From NCBI RefSeq assembly GCF_014898815.1, contig NW_026515433.1, positions 1,138,501 to 1,202,500 of the forward strand: a DNA stretch of 64,000 bases. Reading direction: 5' to 3'. Below, one piece after another: positions 35,801-48,770 of this stretch. Position 1 is the first letter of the stretch; every line of letters starts with the position of its first letter. This DNA comes from Panonychus citri (taxonomy: Eukaryota > Arthropoda > Arachnida > Trombidiformes > Tetranychidae). A program made the position numbers and the translations under genes. Below the pieces are notes generated by a model. That model ran no database searches. It worked only from the letters and a program-made list of their open reading frames with translations, and was not told the origin of the DNA.

Positions 35801-38800
35801 TCCTGGTGAATATGCAATTCACGTTCTCAGCAACGGAGAGGATATTCCTCAGTCACCTTGGGTCTCTCAGGTCACTTCAAAACCAGGTCCCGACTTTGCA
35901 CCAGACAAAGTTGTAACCACAGGAAAAGGTATCGGACCTTCAGTTGTCCAAGGTCGCCCTACAGACTTCACTGTCGATACAAGAAAAGCTGGAACTGCTC
36001 CACTCGATGTATCCGTTATGGACAAAGCTTGTGAACAAGTGCCAATGAAAGTCGCCAACGCAAAAGACGGAACCGTTAAGTGTGAATATAAGCCCGAGAA
36101 TCCAGATAAACACGTTGTCCAAGTTAACTATGGCGGAGTCGCTGTTCCAGGAAGTCCGTTCAAGGTTCAAGTTGCACCTCCAACCGACGCCGCAAAGGTT
36201 AAAATATTTGGACCTGGAGTCGAGCCTGGTGTTAAACCGGGTGTTCCAACTTTCTTCAATGTCGACGCAGAGGAAGCGGGACCAGGCCAGTTAAAGGTCG
36301 CAGTTAAAGATGACAAAGGAAAAGAAATCGCAACTCAACTTCAAGACAATGAAAACAACACTTATTCAATTGATTATACTGCTCCAAAGGCCGGTATTTA
36401 TACTGTAAATGCGACATATTCTGGTCAACCTATTCCAGGAACACCAATAACTGTACCTGTCACACCTCCAAGTGACCTGAGCAAGGTCAAAGTCGAAGGA
36501 CTAGAACCAAGTAAGTTTGATATTGAAAGAAAAACAAAGTTTTAGATAAAGTTTTATCCATCGACGACTTATACTTACAAATCAACACATTAGGCCGTCA
36601 GTCTTTGCCAATTACTGGTTAACATAAATCAATCGATTAACAGCTTAATCATAATCTTGCATGTTTAACAATTAATCAACGGAAACAAAAGTAATCACAA
36701 CTTTTATCCTTTGCCAGTTGCGGTGATGAACAATTTATATCAATTTCGAGTTGTTATTGATGAATCCTTAGCAGGCATACCTTTTATCCATGATTATATC
36801 TCCATTTGTATAACAAGTCCTTCAGGTCGACCGATCAGGCCACATGTAATTAACACTTCGGAAGGTTGTTTAGTCAATTTTGTTCCAATTGAGATGGGCC
36901 AATATCTTATATCAGTTTCTCTTGCCGGAAGTGGTAAAATTGATGATAAACCAAATTACATTTACTGTCTTCCCGAGCAAACATTATCCATGGTTAATCC
37001 TTCACCATCAACTTCATCTGGTTCCAATCAAGTTAATCGACACAATCAGGCTCCAATTGATATACCGATTTATGGTCGAGCCTTTGCCGATGGTTCGTAC
37101 CAACATAATCAACGATCTTTGCTTTACTAACTTTCGATATGTTCTTAATTCTTAGTTTAGCCTTCCTTTTAGTCTTGTAGAGTTTAAATCAATCACCAGC
37201 ATCGCATTACTAATTTTCTTAATTGTTTGCTCGTAATTTGTTTCGTTCTTGTGTTGTTCGTCAAGGTTTATCGTTCCTTAGAACTCAATATCCAGGTCAT
37301 TCCTTTTTGTCAAATTCTAATCATTTATTCACCATTAATGTCAAATTTGTCTCATTAATTAATTTTATTTTCCTATTATTTTCCAGCCGTTTTCTTGGAT
37401 TCGCCAACTGACTTTACCGTTGACACTCGAGCTTTACCCAAGAAATCTGAGGCCACAGTAACGTGCCGAATAACGAACCCATCAGGTTCTCAAACAGCTA
37501 CTCAAGTGACCAAAGCCAAGGATGGAACACATAAAGTTGCCTTCACACCAACGGAAGAAGGTCAGTTGAGTTTAATTTCTCGATCTCAGTTAACCTTCAC
37601 CCTTTCATTATTTAGGTCCACTTAAAGTTGACGTTATGGTTGATGGTCAAGCTGTTCCTGGAAGTCCATTTGCCGTGAATGCGACCAGAGGATGTAATCC
37701 AGGAAAAGTCAGAGCTTATGGACCTGGTTTGGAACAAGGAATCATTAATCAAAAGAATACATTTACCGTGGAGACAAAAGGAGCGGGTATCGGCGCTCTA
37801 GGCCTTTCTATCGAAGGTCCATCCGAAGCGAAGATGAACTGTCGTGATAATCGCGATGGAACCTGTACCGTTGATTATATTCCGATTGAAATCGGTGATT
37901 ATGATATTGGAATCAAATTTGCCAACAAACAGATTCCCGGTAGGTCATAGAAAAATCAAATCTCTATTCAATAAACAATTAACTCACTTTCTATTCAATT
38001 TGAAATGTAAAAATATCAAAACTATCTTCCTATTCATTGAATTATCTTTTATATTACCTTTTGTTAGCTAAATTGTTATTAAATTGTTTCTCTTTTCAAT
38101 GTTTAACCTCAACAGGAAGTCCATTTAGAGTGGCCGTTGATCACCCTGTTGATGTATCAAAGGTAACAGCCTATGGTCCAGGTTTAGAACCAGCTAATTG
38201 CCGAGCCGGTCCACCTCTTCCATTCACTGTTGATGCATCCAAAACTGGCAAAGCTCCGTTGACCGTTGAAGTGACCTCAGAAAAAGGACCAGTTCCCTAT
38301 TCCCCCGAGATCTCAGATAATGGCGATAACATTTACGACGTATCTTATTTACCACCACCAGAAGGCAGTAAATGTAACGTTAATGTTAAATATGGAGGAA
38401 AACCTATTCCTGGCAGGTAATTGAGCTTCGCATTTAAAAATAGCTTTTCAAGATCAGCAATTTAAATTTAATCATTTAGATCATTCTACTGCTTAAGTAG
38501 CATCTTTTTACTTGAAGAAATCAACTAATCATAAGCATAAATATTCATGAAGAAATTTGCATGAGTAGGTTGATTAGTCCATAAACAATTTTCTAATTAT
38601 TGATGATTTTTTGCCTTCTCTCACTTTCCAATTAAAAGTCCATTTCAAATGAAGGTCAAACCAATGACCGAACCTCAAAATGTCAAACTATCTGGTCCTG
38701 GAATTGCAAAGACACTTCCTGCCAGTTTTCCCGCTGAATTTACAATCGATGCCAAAAACGCAGGTTACGGAAGACCCGAAGTTAAAATTCAGGTAAAAAT

Positions 38801-41107
38801 GCAAATAAAACTTTCAAATCAATCGCTTTTCTTTGAAGTTACAATCAAGTTGATTTTCCAATTAATTCTAATAGTAATTAACAAATCTCAATTTGACTCT
38901 TACCAAATTCTGAAACAAATTTTTGAGCTTAAGCTCAGCGTAGTGGCTCAAGTTCTCGCCGCTGAATAGGTAAACTCAAGTTCGATTCCTCCTCAAGCTA
39001 CAATTCCATTGATTTGTCTTCATCAATTAAATTGTTGATCATAATCAAATTGCAATGATGATTTATATTTGTGCAGGGACGTAATCATGATTACATACTG
39101 ATTTCAAATGCACATCTGAGCAATTAAATTTTTCGTAATTATTTTTCAATCTCAATTATATTCCCTTGACGAATAATTAAAAATCCGAAGGTAAATTATG
39201 CAAATTGTGATTTATTCAATCGTTAAAGTGAACAATTTATTGTCTCAATTAGTCCTTGACCTTTTCAGAAAAACTGTCAACAATTGAAAATCAATGAAAT
39301 CGTAATGATTATTTATCTTTTCACAATTCAAGATAATCAACTAAATTTTAATCATCAAAATAGATGGAAAATTGTTGATTGATTTTAATTTTCTTCCAAG
39401 TAATCAACAATTATAGTGGAATGGAACATTTAAAAACTAATCAGAAATTCAGAAAATGTGATCTATTGATTAGCTAATCCAGTGTTAATCACCTAATCAG
39501 ATGAGAATCTCACAATTACGATTATAACATGTCAATCAATTCATTCTTGTTAAGTAATAGATGTGCGACTAAATTAGTATCAGTTTGTTTAATTTTGGAA
39601 TAAAAACTTTTTTTCGAACTTTTTGTTTCTCAATTTCGAAGATTTTTTATCTTCTTTCTCTCTAATAATGTGACATTTTCTTTCATCAATGACACTTCCA
39701 ACAAGCCCTGTTGATAACACTTAGAATTGACAGTTTATCCTCTTGAAATGATTTGCTCAATTCTATCCCGTTAATAATTTTCCACTCAAATAGGCTCCCG
39801 ATGGGTCTAAATGTAAGGCGACAATCGTTGACAATCAGGATGGCACTTACAAGGTGAACTACACACCCGACGATGTGGGTAACTATAAGGTGAACGTTAC
39901 CTTTGGAGGTAAACCCGTGCCTGGAGCTCCGATAACGGTCAAGACAACGGTAACTGGTCAAGCGGATAAATGTAAAATCGCACGTAAGTACAAAAAAAAA
40001 CACTCTGAGAAGTGCTAATCACTGTAATTCTAACACTAAATACTCAAAATGTTCACAATGATACAAATATTTGGCTTTGATTGGTTTAAGGGGAGAAATT
40101 TAAAATTCTGACAAATTGTAATTCGTTAATTGTGGATCAAATCCAAGAAGTTGAAAGGTATTAGAGTATTTTAATCAAATACTGTCACTCCCAATGACGT
40201 TAATCACATCAACCTTGACGAGGCCACCATATAGCCTAAGGTGTTGATTCATCCTCATCATTTAAATCATCATATGATATGATACAAAAATCTTGCTTAT
40301 TATCCGTAGATTAGATTATCCATAATTTTGAGGGAAGATTAGGAAATGATAAAGACTGTTAATCCAATGGATGTAAACATTTTCGTTAATTGTTATGAGG
40401 CTGCTGTTCATTGGATGGATTAACATTTGAAAAAAGTTCCAAATTCTCAGAGTATATTAAACACTTTTTGATTTATCCACCGAAGCCCAGAAATCAAGCC
40501 TGGAATCTTAAATTTGTGAAACTTAATTGGTGATTTATTCTAGTTAAGGATGGTCGCAATTTACAGGGTAGTTCCAGTCACAGAACTCTGATTTACAGCT
40601 CAATGGGAATCTCTCCAAGAAATTTTCATACAGTTATCATGTTTGGTTATCATGAGAAAGTTATTATATGAATATTAGATACGATTCATGAAGAAGATGA
40701 TGAAAAAAAAGTTCTGAAAGTTGTTCAGCTTCAGATTTTTAATGTTGATTAAAAGTAGAGAAAAAAAATTGGATTAATTTTCAGTTTTTTCCTGATTGTA
40801 AACTAATCCTCATGATTATATCTACAAGATAAACCGATAATAATCAATTGTAAGAGACTAAATTACTCACTGATGATAGTTAACTTTACTTTTTCGAGGC
40901 TTAATTAACTGATCAATTTACCTTGAAACTCTCACCTTGGTGAAAACTTTTCTCATTTCTAATTGAGTTTAAATCTTATTTTTTTCTGGTTAAATTATGA
41001 TGGATGTTGATTGTAGACATATTTTTGGAGTCTCTTCTCATAAGTTTCAATACCATTTTCGGGTTAAATTATAATTTTTGGGATGAGGATGGAGAGATGA
41101 TGATGAT

Positions 41108-41151
<44 letters not shown>

Positions 41152-44100
41152 AGAAGCCAAGGCTTAGCATCTTTTACAGGGTGATAACGGTTTCTGATTC
41201 CTTGAAATTGTTTCAAATCAACAAGATGAAACTTGAATTATCCTTGATGAATTTACTTTATCTTTTTGGCAAATTATTAACATTATTCACAATTATAATA
41301 AACATTTTCGCAATTTTTAATTGCTACCTCATTATTTTATCATTTTATCACACGAATTCTGGTTATTATTTTGCACCAGTAACTTGAGAGTTTAAATTGT
41401 TAGTTAACATTTCACTTGATTAGTGTTGATCATGTTTCTCATGACCTATTAAATACCAACTTGATAATTCAAATTGAAATCTCAATTATTGATTGTTCCC
41501 TGATTGATGTTCTTGTTATGATAATTAATTACCTCCAACTATTGAAAACTTATCTTCATATATACATATTCATTATTTCATCTAATCATATAATTAATTA
41601 TCATAATCTGATTAAATAATCATCTAATTGATTGTACTGATGTCATGTTATTGATCTTTACTATCTTTAATTCTATGCTATAGATAATTTAAATCTAATT
41701 GAATCATTACCTTATCTGATCAATTATATCTAGATGATTAATTAACATTATGATAATTAATTTCATTCATTATTGAAATATAACATATATAATATAATCA
41801 TTAATAATCTCAATTGAGACAACAATTTATTACTCTTGTTGTGGATGCATTTTAATTGTCGCACCAGCAATTAGCTATTTCCATTAATTAATCATCTTCG
41901 AAATAATAATAATTTTCATATTCGTTAAAATTATGTAACAACAACATTAATAATTCCATTAATTAGAATCTCTCTCAACTTAATGAATGAATTGTTGATG
42001 GAAAATTAGTGTTCAATTAACTCATTGTGTTAAGTTGATTGTCATCAACTCTTTAATTAGCATTAACTTGTCAAAACAATTTAAGTCTATCAACAATGTT
42101 GAGTTAAATGTCAACGGTAGAGAGGAAAAGTCTTGCAATCAAATTTCAGTGAACAATTAACACTCTGATTCCCATATGAGCCTAATCATTGAATTAAATT
42201 GTGCATTTCGTTTTTTCAATTCACAGAAAAGGTAAAGGAAACAATAGCCGCAGGCGAAGAGCAATGTCTTCAAGTTGACGCTCGACAGGCAGGCAAAGGT
42301 GCGGTTACCTGTAAGGTGAACAAGGTGAAGGAAGAGACTCGAACTGAAAAGCAACAGGTAACAAGCACCAAGAGTCAAGTGAAAAAGGTAATTAAACAAA
42401 CGACAACCGAAGAGGAGATCGAGGAAGAGGAAGAGGAAATAATTGAATACCGAGTAGCCGATAACAAAGACGGAACTTATAACGTTTATTACAAAACAAT
42501 TGAACAAGGAGACTACAAAGTTGACCTTAAATTTGGTGGACAATCAATTCCAAATGGTAGTTTCACAATTAAGGTAAGAATTGATTTCGATAAATGCTCC
42601 TGATGATTCAGTTTCTATTCTGAGAAACGGGACTGATTTCTAATATCTGAAATCAGAACGCGAATCAGAACAAAAAATTCACCATGAAAGAGAGAGAAAA
42701 TTTCTCATGATAAATGAGGGGAAAAGAGACAGATATTTATGATTAAACTGACGACAGAGTTTTCAAAATGAAAACGACACAAATGATAACAAGTGTAAAT
42801 AAAGAAAGAAAGAGAGAGAGAGAGATGACAGAGGGAGTCAGAACTTTAGGATGAAGATGATGATGATCGCGGTGGAGGAGTGAGAGGAAAAGATTACCAG
42901 GGAATATCAATTAACTGAACTGATTCTGAGTTCAGATTTTTGTCGTTTTCAAGCTTGCGTAGGTGGATTAACAAGTTTTTTGTCAAATTGTCTCGAAGAA
43001 ATCATTTAGTGTCTTGTTGGTGTCTCTTCGTAATCCTGTCAACGATAATCCATTTATTTCAAAAGTTCTAATATCTGATTTCTCTCACGCCTTCTCATCA
43101 TCTCGACTGGTCATCACTTGATCGCTTATTCTAAATAATTAGCGATAATCGATCATTGATCAACTATTCTCATTGTGTGTTGACTTTTTTTCTCTGAGTG
43201 TTATTAACTAATCATCTATTCCCTGTGATTCATTTTCTTCTAATGGAACATTGTATTAATCGATTACTCCTTCGAATTCATTGATTGGTTTAATATCGAA
43301 AGTAAGATTGGCGCCTAAATCTATTCCCCTCAGTACATTAACTTATTATCGATTAGTTAATCACTCGACTGATTAGTGATATTGTTTTCTTTTAAAACTT
43401 GGGTGTTAATTCAATTGTTTGAAGTTACAATAATCTTGATTGTTATTCTTGCCAAGATTTTCTTTATCTACACTAATCCTTTAATCGTTCATCACATCAA
43501 CATTTCTGGGTTGATTAACATTCTGATTGTTGAAAAGTTTCCCTCCTAATAACAATTAACTAAGAAATTAGATTCACATTCAATTCTGAGTTTAATTAGT
43601 CAATTGAACTGATTCTTTTTTCGTCATTTTGATAACTTTTTATACATAAAACGAAAATCATTCCCAATCGAAAAGGTAAAAGTTCCAATTTTTTCTGAAC
43701 AAGTTCAAGTTCTGTGAAAATATTGACCTGTGAAGTGTCAAAGGTGAAGTCAAGTTGGGAACTTTTCTCAGGATTCTATTGATTCTATGATTAGCTGATA
43801 GATCCAAATGATTACTGGTTATGCTTGGGATACTTTCTGCTTTGATTCCAATGATATTATTATATTTCAGGAGCAAGACTATTTAGCACCAAAATAACGT
43901 AAAAGTGAAGAGAGGAGGAGGGAAAAAACTGTCAAATAACTAAACTAATAAGTATCTACTTGTATCTCTGTTATTTCATATTTTTTACGAAAAAATTTCG
44001 AGTCTAGGAGACGAGATATTTTTAGTGTATTCGTTAACACAGAGAATATGGTTTTCAATTCTGTCGCTGCTCCAATTTTTTCCACTACTTTTCATTCCTT

Positions 44101-47100
44101 CTAATTTAGTTCTTGATGATTTTTTTTCTCATTTTCGACAAAAAAACGATCATGATTATTGCATATTCATCACCATTGAGAATTGAAATTCTCTCGATAA
44201 TTCAAGTTCTAACAATAAATATAATATCAATTTAGGGGAATCATTTTCTTTGTTGTTAATCTGGTGATCAATTTAGTTTTCTATTGGATTTTAATGCTAA
44301 TTTAAGTTGAATGGTTCAGGGATGAATTCGAGGTTCGAAAGTTTAATTGTTCGTTTATTTTATAAGCATTTTCTGCTTTTTTTTGCTCTTCGTTTGTACA
44401 GACAACTCAGACCACTGAAGAAGTTAAATCGAGACGAACTATCGTTCGGAAGGAAGAGTCATCATCGTATTCAGAGGTTCGAGAGTTTCGACAGGTTCAA
44501 TTATACAACGTACCAGTTCCACCCTCTTCTGTTGAGCCGAAACGTCGTGCGTTCATTAAAATGCCTTCAGGTGCTACTGATAAACCGACAATTATCGATA
44601 ATCACGATGGTACTATTAGTGTTAAATACGATCCTAAAGAAGAAGGTCTTCATGAACTTCACATTATCTATAATGAAGATCCAATCGCTGGTTCACCTTT
44701 TAAATTTTTCGTCGATCGAGTCTCTAGTGGAGCGGTGACTGCCGCTGGACCTGGACTAACTCATGGTATCGCTGGTGAGCCATGTGATTTTACAATCTAC
44801 ACCAAAGGTGCTGGAGGTGGGGGACTTCAAGTGGCTATTGAAGGTCCATCTAAAGCGGAAATTCAGTGTGTTGATAATTCGGACTCAACAGTTTCAGTCT
44901 CATATTTACCTATTCTTCCAGGTGAATATAAGATTATTGCCAAATTTGCTGGACGACACATCAAGGGGAGTCCATTTTCCGCTAAAATTACCGGCGAAGG
45001 ACGAAAACGAGCTCAATTGTCTGTTGGACATTCGTCTGAAGTTAGTTTGAAATGCTCTGAGAAAGATATTCGTAATCTGGCAGCTACTATCGTCACACCC
45101 TCTGGCCTAGAAGAACCTTGTTTCGTGAAGAAACTGCCCAATGGTCATCTTGGAATATCTTTCACTCCCCGTGAGTGTGGTGAACACTGTATTCATATCA
45201 AAAGATTGGGTAAACATATAAGTGGATCTCCATTCAAAATAAATGTCCTGGAACGAGAGATTGGTGATGCCTCAAAGGTATCGGTCAGTGGTCCAGCCTT
45301 GAAAGAGGGTCGAACCCATATAAACAATGAATTCCTCATTGATACTAAAGAGGCCGGTTTTGGTGGATTAAGTTTATCAATTGAAGGTCCATCCAAGGCT
45401 GAGATCGATTGCAAAGACAATGAAGACGGAACATTGAAAGTGGGATACAAACCCACCGAACCAGGTTATTATATAATCAACCTTAAATTTGCTGATCATC
45501 ATGTTCCTGGAAGTCCATTTACTGTTAAGGTCACTGGTCAAGGATCAAACATTCAACGGGAAAACATCAAGAAACAAAGAGATGCCCTACCGATCACCGA
45601 TGCTGGTTCAGAATGCAAATTAACCTTCAAAATGCCAGGTAACCTTTTAATTATTTTATCTGATCTTTAACTTATCGTTTTCATTTTGAATTTTTCAATT
45701 TCCAATTTAAATGCGATCAGGAACCGCTGCTATGGACATGAATGCTACCGTTACATCACCTTCGGGACACACCGATGATGCTTGTATTCAGGATCTTGAC
45801 GATTGCTTGTATGCCGTTAATTTTGTCCCCAAGGAGGTTGGTGTTCATACCGTTAGTGTTAAATACAAAGATGCTCATATACCCGGTTCACCATTTCAAT
45901 TTACCGTTGGACCTTTGAGAGAGTATGGTGCTCACAGAGTCCATGCCGGTGGACCAGGTCTCGAACGTGGTGTTGTCCATGAGCCTTGTAAGTTTTGATT
46001 GATTATTTTCTCATCAATTGACTCTATTGACCCTCGTGATAATTTTTGTCTTTTCAGGTGAATTTAATGTATGGACACGAGAAGCTGGTGCTGGAAGCTT
46101 GTCTTTATCAGTCGAAGGTCCATCAAAGGCTGACATCGACTTCAAAGATCGCAAGGATGGCTCTTGTCTAGTTGCTTACAAAGTAACCGAACCAGGAGAA
46201 TATCGAGTTGGAATAAAGTTCAACGATCAACACATACCCGACAGTCCGTTCAAAGTTTGGGTTATGCCTCAAATTAACGAAGCGAAAAGAGTTGAACTTC
46301 GAGCTTTACCAAATGAGAATAATTTGAAGGTCGGTGCACCAGTGACCATTATCATCAACTTGAATGGAGCTCGTGGTGTTCTCGATGCTAAAATTATTTC
46401 GCCAACTGGTCTTGAAGACGATTGTTTCATTACCATGATAGATGCTGATGAACACGCTCTCCGATTTGTACCCAAAGAGAATGGTGTTCATACTCTTCAT
46501 ATACGTTTCAACGGAGTCCATATAAAGGAAAGTCCTTATCGTATAAGGGTCGGCAAAGACACAGCTGATCCCGCGGCAGTAACGGCTTCTGGTCCAGGAT
46601 TGAAAGACACCAAAAGCGGTGTTAAAACTGAATTCATTGTTGACACTTGTTCAGCTGGACACGGGCGACTCTCAGTTTCTGTTGACGGACCATCCAAGGT
46701 CTCAATGGATTGCACCGAGTGCGAGGAAGGTTACAAGGTCCGATACACTCCCCTCTGTCCTGGTGAATATTACATAACCGTTAAGTACAATGGACATCAT
46801 ATTGTTGGAAGTCCATTCAGGGTTCGTTGCACAGGTAAGGACGAGGAAACTAATCAAGTAAATTGTTATTAACAATTAATACTCTAATAATTACTCTCAG
46901 GTGACAAGGTAATCCCAATTAGTGAAGCTGAATCAGCATCTTTGGCTGTTGAAACTGCAGATAAACCGATTGGCAGAGTTGGTGGTTTACCTAAATTCAA
47001 ATCGGATGCATCTAAGGTCACCGTTAGAGGAAACGGAATCAAAAAAGCCTTGGTTAATAAGCCAACTAATTTAACTGTCGACGGACAGAGAGCGGGTTAG

Positions 47101-47358
47101 TATTGAAGGTTAATCTACCAATAATCAATCGATAAACTGTTGATCAACTTTCTCTCTCATTTGATAATAGGAAGTAACATCTTATTCGCTGCCGTCTATG
47201 GACCTAAAGGACCTTGCGATGAAGTTATGACGAAACATTTGGGACTAAATGTTTACCATGTAACTTACACTTTAAAGGAAAAAGGTGACTACGTGTTGAT
47301 CGTCAAGTGGGGAGATGACCACATCCCTGGAAGTCCATTCAAAGTGGAAGCCGCTTAG
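32886..47358 (+). CDS. FLN: Filamin (actin-crosslinking protein)
   Basis: Sixteen in-phase exons: 32886-32995, 33165-33385, 34017-34717, 34880-35042, 35116-36510, 37387-37560, 37616-37939, 38116-38416, 38639-38792, 39794-39983, 42227-42573, 44402-45638, 45721-45987, 46058-46834, 46901-47095, 47171-47358. They give 2247 residues, like Drosophila cheerio. Filamin crosslinks cortical actin and links it to membrane receptors. Two calponin-homology domains (about 35-140, and about 156-260 starting TPKQRLLGWIKNK) bind actin; about 20 Ig-like filamin repeats follow, each ending in a PGSPF-type motif. Exons 11-12 add a charged insert (KKVIKQTTTEEEIEEEEEE, then RRTIVRKEESSSYSEVREF) inside the rod. The final repeat (SNILFAAVYGPKGP, KWGDDHIPGSPF) is the dimerisation repeat. 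Candidate AATAAA at 47526. Introns 9-11 are 1.0, 2.2 and 1.8 kb and could hold an internal promoter for a short C-terminal isoform. Confidence 0.93.
36718..37130 (+). CDS. FLN: Probable alternative 3'-terminal exon of filamin
   Basis: Open from an acceptor (TTTGCCAG at 36710-36717) to TAA at 37128-37130, in the phase left by exon 5 (ends 36510). The encoded 136 residues align with the Ig-repeat half in the normal next exon (37387-37560): QFRVVIDESLAGIPF versus DFTVDTRALPKKSEA, then ITSPSGRPIRPHVINTSEG versus ITNPSGSQTATQVTKAKDG and FVPIEMG versus FTPTEEG. It then continues into a unique Ser/Asn/Gln tail. Spliced to exons 1-5 it gives a filamin of exactly 1000 residues with both actin-binding domains and about seven repeats but no dimerisation repeat. 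No AATAAA is seen just after it, which is the weak point. Confidence 0.6.
38922..39000 (+). repeat. tRNA-like fragment (possible SINE head) in filamin intron 9
   Basis: AAGCTCAGCGTAGTGGC at 38931-38947 resembles a pol III A box and AGTTCGATTCC at 38979-38989 is a near-consensus B box, 48 nt apart. GCTTAAG at 38928 and CTCAAGC near the end could pair with one mismatch. The T stem does not pair, so this is not called as a functional tRNA. Confidence 0.4.
41110..41149. repeat. (GA)20 microsatellite in filamin intron 10
   Basis: Uninterrupted AG repeat of about 40 bp. The open frame 41004-41387 across it is not a gene. A weaker GA run occurs near 42803-42827 in intron 11. Confidence 0.9.
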
Positions 47359-48230
47359 AACTGACCTTTTGATGACTAATCGAAAACCATTGACCTTTTT
47401 TTTTGTCGAATGCACCATAACTGAATTACCATTGATTGTTGTTGAAGTTTAATTATCAAGTCTCATACATCATCAGAATGCAATTATTAACAGGGATTAA
47501 TCATCATTATTAAAAGACGGAAAAAAATAAACGAAAAATCAATTGAACAATCAACTAATTGTTACCTAAACTGTTAACCAAACAATTAAACACCGTTAAA
47601 GATACAACTGGAAAACAGACTCATTAAACTATCACAATTTACAGATTATCCTTTAATTGTTAATCATTGTAATCCTTTTCTTTATAATCTCTTTCCTCAC
47701 AATCAAAACTTAATCATAACAATTAGACAATTAGATTATGATTCTTATTTAAATTAATCGACTGCCAATTTAACCATGGTTACTTTTCAATCCCTACTTA
47801 ATTAAACCTTAAATTAGGTTAACCTGTTGGTGCTTATTTAATTTTCCCATTAAAAGTTAATTGTTTATTGGTTCCTAAAATAATTGTATCATTAATCAAT
47901 CCAACAACAATTAACAGCTAGAAAAAGTTTTACAATTCGTGATTTAAACAATTAAAAGACACTGATAAAGATGAATGATTTAATTGTTTTTATACAATTC
48001 GCTTAATGGTGATGATTAATTGATTAGACTTTGTAAACAATTTACTTTAATCAAATCGTTAAATCAAAGTGTTAACTTCCTATTTCCGTTTGATTGTTGT
48101 AATTGATTGAGTTCAGAGACGAGGTCGATTAGTTAGTGAACAATTAACAGAATTTAAATTAACTTTTGTGAACAAAAAAATCGCAAAATTTTTTCATTAA
48201 TCAAAATAAACTCGTAACAATAAGTTAATT
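47359..48230. other. Gap between filamin and the secreted-protein gene
   Basis: Filamin 3' UTR with AATAAA at 47526-47531, then AT-rich DNA dense in AACAATTAA-type octamers. No gene seen. Confidence 0.5.
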
Positions 48231-48770
48231 ATGTTCATATTGGTTGTTGGATTTTTGTTAATTGTTTCAAATTGTTACGGACAACGTTATTATCACAATT
48301 ATCCTGGTCAACGATATTATTTTGTTTACCCAACGATTGATTATCCAAAGTATTACAGACATTATTCAAATCGTAATCACGATTACAATCAACATCCACC
48401 AATGTATTTAATTGAACGTGAAAAAGTTAATCAACCTGTTAATCAACAAAGTTATTACCCAGTTGCTAATTACAAGAGTGGTCAACGTTACAAGCAACCA
48501 CCTCATTACCTTGATTACGATGACAATGACCATCACGATGACAACAATCAGCGACACAATCAACCAATTAGGCCTCATGTCCGTTTCTTTGGTCAACCAG
48601 CTCCTTATGCTCATACTCATGATAATTTTGATAAAGAAACGACAATTGATGAAATACAATCAAAGAAAATTAATCCGATTCCTCATGCCTTTAATCCAGC
48701 TCTCCGATCATCATTAACTAGATTACAGCAAAATGAAGCCAATTATCATAGAATCAAAAATCCCCGATGA
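48231..48770 (+). CDS. Small secreted Tyr/His/Asn/Gln/Pro-rich protein
   Basis: Single exon, 179 residues, starting ATTATG. Residues 1-17 (MFILVVGFLLIVSNCYG) are a clear signal peptide with a cleavage site before QRYY. The mature part is rich in Tyr, His, Asn, Gln and Pro, with GQRYYHNYP/GQRYYFVYP repeated near the start and GQRYK later, an Asp/His-rich stretch (DYDDNDHHDDNNQRH), and no cysteines beyond the signal peptide. AATAAA lies 24 bp after the stop. I do not recognise the family. The composition resembles structural extracellular proteins such as cuticle, egg-shell or silk-associated proteins, but no Rebers-Riddiford chitin-binding motif is visible. That it is a real gene rests on the signal peptide, biased codon structure and fitting poly(A) signal. 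Confidence 0.7.
   Translation: MFILVVGFLLIVSNCYGQRYYHNYPGQRYYFVYPTIDYPKYYRHYSNRNHDYNQHPPMYLIEREKVNQPVNQQSYYPVANYKSGQRYKQPPHYLDYDDNDHHDDNNQRHNQPIRPHVRFFGQPAPYAHTHDNFDKETTIDEIQSKKINPIPHAFNPALRSSLTRLQQNEANYHRIKNPR

Noticed and set aside
41004..41387. 127-codon frame in filamin intron 10
   Set aside because: Crosses a (GA)20 microsatellite and AT-rich intron sequence; no domain, out of phase with filamin exons.
44307..44738. 143-codon frame overlapping filamin exon 12
   Set aside because: Wrong frame; the filamin frame in the same DNA matches Ig repeats.
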